Both the position numbers and the translations under genes were made by a program. A stretch of DNA of 64,000 bases from Lutjanus erythropterus (taxonomy: Eukaryota; Chordata; Actinopteri; Lutjaniformes; Lutjanidae), in NCBI GenBank assembly GCA_020091685.1, contig CM034603.1, positions 27,310,298 through 27,374,297 of the forward strand. The letters run 5' to 3'. The notes below the pieces were generated by a model. It was not told where the DNA came from. It saw only the letters and a program-made list of their open reading frames with translations, and ran no database searches. Shown piece by piece: positions 55,901-61,900 of this stretch. Numbering within the stretch: position 1 is the stretch's first letter; every line of letters starts with the position of its first letter.

Positions 55901-58900
55901 CTACTGATTAAATTCCTTCACAGTCAGCTTGAGGGATGAAAGACATGTTCTCGAGATAAGTTAAAGGAAAGTTATTGTTTGCCTACATTCTTTAATAAAT
56001 GATGAAAAATTAAAGGGCTAAAGGTCTTTGTTTTAACAGAAATGCCATAATGCTAATAATGGGTTTCCCAGCTTAGAAGAAACCAGAAAAGGGAATTTTG
56101 AACAGGACCCATAATAGCTAATAATAGACTGGTTAGTTCTCACTGAACAGTCCCAACTGACGACTGCTCTCAGGAGAGGACACTTGAGCTTAAATCCCCA
56201 CTGACGCACATGATAATCTAAGAGCATCCGTGCTCTACAATTGCACAAGATCCTCTATCACTCAGCAGCAGATTTACTTATTGTGATGATTTATTAAGTA
56301 TTTTAACCATCACATTCTGTTTCCATAAGTCCTACAAACATGATCTGACCTTCAGCTGTGCCTGCACACATTAAAGCCTTTTCTTGACTGACCTCTGACT
56401 GCCACATGTTCTTAACATTTAACTCTGCACAAAACCAAGTCAGACTCAGTGGTGCCTAACACAGTCCTCTAAAGCCCCTTTTAACAACCCGGGCTGCCTG
56501 TAAGTAAATGGGACTCAGGTGACCAAAAAAAAAAGTCCAAGACTGCCCTGTAAAAGAGCATTTTAAGAGGATACAGTATCAGCAGTTTTTTTTTTAGATA
56601 CAGCAAATGCAAATGCGAGGCGGCAATAAAAGCAGTTAGCATAGCGCAGTCGTGTAAATGACTCTATTGTAGGAGAACAAATCAGGTCTAATCATACTCA
56701 CGCTGACAGCTTGGTGAGCCGAAATAACCCGGAGGACACTGGGTGGGCCCTATACAGAGAGAGAGAGAGAAAAAAGGATGGAGGTAAAACAAAAAAACAG
56801 GGAAAAAAGAAAGAGTAATAACATTTTAAATGAGTGTTTAAAAACCTCTGTGGAGCTCAATTGTGGTATGAGGCCCTGCAAAATCTTGTTAACTAAACTT
56901 ACCCACAATAGGCCCTGCAGGGGATTTGGTGGTTGTCTGGTACACGGGATATTCTGATTGCAAAGGAAAGGCACGAAATTAAGACCTCCACTGATGGGAA
57001 AATGTGATCAAAGTAAAACCTCAGGTTTCACCATTATTTATTGCAGTGGGGAACTGCTTTTGCTGTAGAATAAATACTCAAAAACACTCCAAAAGCAACA
57101 GACAGCAACACAGTTTGAGGCAAACATTATTAAACAAACAGTTCTACATTTTTGGAAATATGGTCATTCACTTTGTTGTTGAGAGTTAAGCTGAGTTCAC
57201 ACTACTTGGTTTTTGATGCTCACTAACAAAACAAAAAAACAAACCTATATCAGAGGCAAATCAATGCTTGCTCCATTGAGCAGTTTCTTGTGTGTGAACA
57301 AAAACACAGTCCAACAGCTTGCCGATGCCTCGCAGACACCAGAAAGATATAAATCAGGTTTAATATCTGGTCATGTCAGGGACAAGTCAGCGAGCTATGC
57401 AGTAGCTACAGCCAATGAGAACAGTACACACGGACTGAAGACAAATCGAGAAACAAAGATAATGAAGCAGAGACTGAGGAGCACCAGAGCAGCAGCCAGA
57501 AAGCTTAAATATATAAAAAATGAGCAAAAACAGTAATATCAATCTAAAGCTGGGGGAGGCAGTTTATTTTTGGCAGAACTGGGCAGTTCCACAATAAAAT
57601 TTAGCATAATGTAAGTCACGTGGTCTGAAAGAAAACTGGACATCCCTCCTCTTCTTGGCTCTGTTTTCAGGATTTAAAAAATCTAGCCCATGACTGTAGA
57701 CTTTGGCCAATCACAGGTCGGTAGAATGGATGATAGTTGAGTCTCATTCCCAAAATCTCAGTATTTAATGACTTGGGAATGACACGTTCCAGAATCGCTT
57801 TCTGCGCCTTTAACTTTTTTTGAAAGTATTTCACAAAATGTTAAACAATTCCTTTAACAGCACAACCCTTATATGTAAATAATTAAACCCTTCTACCAAC
57901 AATTAACTAATTCAATTTTAATCTGCTGCATCACAAACACAAGATGTGGAAATTTCATTTATGATGACACAAAACAGCAGAGAAGAATCTCTTGAAACCC
58001 AGACAGCCTCCTAATGACTGTGACGACATGTTTAGACTAGTTTGTCATTGCTAACAGCTTGGAGATGAGAGACCCGTGTCTTAATAATAACTTCGGATAA
58101 TAAATCAAGCTGATAAAATGTAGAGTCAGATTTTTCAAGTCCCCAATTAATTTTATGTTTATATGACATGAGAAACAAAACACCTGGGGCAGATTACAGA
58201 TTTGTTGACTTTCCGGGTATAATTACTGTAAAATAAAAGTTTAAGACGATAACACCATCAGATCAGTCAAACTGTTAAATTAAAACATAAATCCCCCCTC
58301 TGAAAAAACAAATGACTGTCATTTAGACGTTTTTCAGGAGCACACAAGCTGAATGTTGTAGCTCATGCAGAAACCTTAAAAAGACGTATGTCACCCAGTC
58401 TTAAGAAAGAAAAAACACTGGTAGAAAAAAAAAATACTAGAAAAGATGAAAGAATATGTGGCTTATCTCTAAACCCTCACAGACTCCTCAGTCTGTAGCC
58501 AGATTAGACTGAGATAAGACGGGAAAATTCTCCTTTAGTGTCTGCATCTATGTGGAATGTGGGTTAGTCAATACTGTAGCATGTGGATACATCATTGTGC
58601 ATGTTGCCCTGCAGCAATAAAGGCATACCTCATTGAGTATATAATCAAAAAAGTTTTATTCTTCCCTGAAGGGGAAAACTGAAACACAAAAGGCTAATAA
58701 AAAAAAGACATGAAAACATGAAACCGACTCCTGCCATAAAAAGAGGGGTTCAGATCCAACCATCTGTGTATATCGCTTGGTACACTGAGCTCCTAAACAC
58801 AGACACGTTATTTCATCAAATAATAATCTGATAATTAAAGTTATCCATGACTGAAACAGATAATGGAAGGGTTAACTGCAGCTTCCACTGTCTTTACTTG

Positions 58901-61900
58901 CACTTATCACACTTGTTATTCATGCCATGTGACTTATCGGATTTGTAGATCATCATTACATCTTCAGCATATCCACCCCTATGTTTCCCAACTGCCCATT
59001 TATTCATGCACCCACGCATTTGGTACATCCAGTATGTGATAAGAAAAAATAAACTTACGAATGCACTGAGGGTAGTAATAGTATCCGTCAGCGCAGCGAT
59101 CGCAGTTTTCTCTGGCAAACTGTGGCTTGCAGATGCACCTTCCGGACCCCATTTCACATCCAGCTGTTGTCCTTTCATCGCACCTGCAGGCTGGTGGGGT
59201 CACATGTTTGTTTTGTGATTAACATATATAAACAAATGCATCAAATTAGACTAATATGAACATGTATACTCATAAACACAACACAGAATGATTGATTGTT
59301 AGACAGAATAATTTACTGTTCATATCAGAAAGTGCAGATATCTGTCAGGGAATAGATGGTGAAGCACCTACTGCAATATTGTAATGGTTTTGTAACCTCA
59401 CGAAAGCTGAAATTCCAAACAATTTAAACTTGATGTTTGTTGGCTCCTGCATGTCCTAGTGGAAGCTATAGCTATTCTGATGTTTTGGCACATACTGCCC
59501 TACGTATACTGGATGCAAAAAACTGCATGGTTTGTGCCCAAAATTACACAGGAAAGTGGGCATGTCTGTAAAGGGGAGACTTGTGGGTACCCATGGAGCT
59601 AGGGTTGCAAAATTTGTGTTTTCCTTAACTGATGTTACCGTTGAAAATTTTGAAAATTTCTCAGTTTTATGTAAACAATTCTAGAGGCTCATTAGTTATG
59701 CGATACATGAATTTATGAAGCACGAACAATTTAAATAAATAAAACAGGCTCAAAACAATGTCAAATGGGGCCAAATTACTGCCACTTCTAGACTAACAAG
59801 GCAGAACAAACCCGACTGTGAGAAAACATGTGAGCTCCACAGAAATGGTACACAAAACCTATATTATTAGTGAAATCTAATTGATGAAACGCGACCAATA
59901 GATTAATAATATCCCTACACAGAACATTTGGATATCTTGAGGTCAGAGTTGGACCTCTTTGGAAAAGGCAATGCCAGTATTTTCCTTGCCAAAATTTAGA
60001 AATTCGGAGAGTAGCCTCCTTCCTTTAGCCTCCTTCCCAAAAAGTTGGCATGGCATTGTTGGTACCACCAGATGCCTTAGGTCTTCTAGTTTCATATGAT
60101 ACCAGCATCTTCACTCTAGGTTTAAACTGAGCCTGCTACAGCCTATTAAAAACAGACAAACATAACATGCGATCAAACACATGATCCCCTTCAGGCTACG
60201 TTCTGCCAGAGTTGATAATGATTACTGAACCCTTACTGACTCTGTTTTTGCCAAAAGAACACCTTTGTCTGCTAAGCTGACTTAATTGAGTTTGTGGATT
60301 TTATGGTTTACTTTTCAAAGCGCTCAGGGCAACCAATTTAATTCCACTGCTTTCTAATGTCCAAACACAAGTGGCAGCTATTTATATGGCGAGGAACAGC
60401 CATGGACCATTAAAGTAATGTAAACAAGAGTGGAGCCCAGTTTAGCAATAATACAAGCACTGGTGCCAGTGGTGCTTGTGCAGTGGTGCCATTTGTGTCT
60501 GACTCAAACAAGACTCTGATGCCTCTGTGAGAATATCAGCCCGTTTTGGCTTCACTTGTTCGTCATGCATACTGTAAGTCAAATAACTACATCCCATACT
60601 TAACAAGTGAGGTACTGAAAGTACAACACAAATAAATAAGGTTTTCTTCATGTTTTCATTGCCTTAATTAAAGCAGGTGCAGAAACTAGGTACTTGTAAG
60701 ATGCATTGTAAGAGGCATTATGTAGCGTGTAGACTCTATGCATGTTGTCTCAATATTTCATATTTACACAGCCTTTAATTTTGGTGCAGACTACCACAGC
60801 AACAAATAGTCAACACCTAAATGTTTGCAGAAATGTCTCACACACGTCTCTACATTTGCAGCCTCAATGGACATTTCTACTCTCGTGTTTTAATGGACTG
60901 CAATCTCCACTTCCACATGTTAAGAAATGCAAAATGAAAACAGACTGTAGCAAAGAAATCACAACAATTTCAATTAATTATCAGCCCTTAAATGATGCCT
61001 TCGACCTTTTCAGATGACTTTATTCAAAGTATTTTCTAGTGCATCTTATCCTGAAATACACATTACTATTATTTTTGACATTGCAATGTAAACATAGCTC
61101 GTTGTAGTATCCTGCCGTCATGACTCCTTACCATATTGTGCGTGTCACTTGTCATCCAAATATGAACTTGGGATTCATTGTTTTGTTTTTTACCGTAGTA
61201 TTAAACTGGATATAGTGAGTTGTGTAATTTCATTGGTATTGGTATCAACTACTAAATCATTACATCCCTAACCCCCAACACCACATTCTGGTCAAGCAAA
61301 GTTCTTTAAATAAAAGGACAAATAAACAAGTGGCAACAACAATAAAAAAAAAGTGAAACAACAAAATAAATAGAAGAAAACAGAACTCACGTATGCATCC
61401 AGTGGGAGACTCAGGAGGTACTCCAAAAGGTCTGTAGAAACCCTCAAGGCATTGCTCACAGTTCACTCCAGCAGTGTTGTGCTACAGAACAACATGAAAT
61501 TAACATGTGAGCCATAAGTCCTAATCGAACATATTGAACACAGTTGAACAGGGAGAACAGAAGAGAGGATGTCCTCGGATGAGCGAGAGAGTTGTCTTTG
61601 TTTTGTAAAGTAGAATCTTTCCTTTTCAAATGCACATTGAAGCATTTGACTGGACACAATGACAACATTTACATGCACATTCATTTTCCACCATTCTACA
61701 GAATATGACAATATTCTGAAATTGATATGCTCATGTAAACAGCATATTCCATTTGGATAGTCAGTTAAAAATATATGAATGGTACTATTCAGGTTTTAGG
61801 CGCATTCTTTGGAAATGTAAATGGTGCATTCAGGATATGGATCTGAATGGGGGTTTCTACCGCAGTTTGCAAGGCTACAGTAGAGATGCGCAAATATCAC

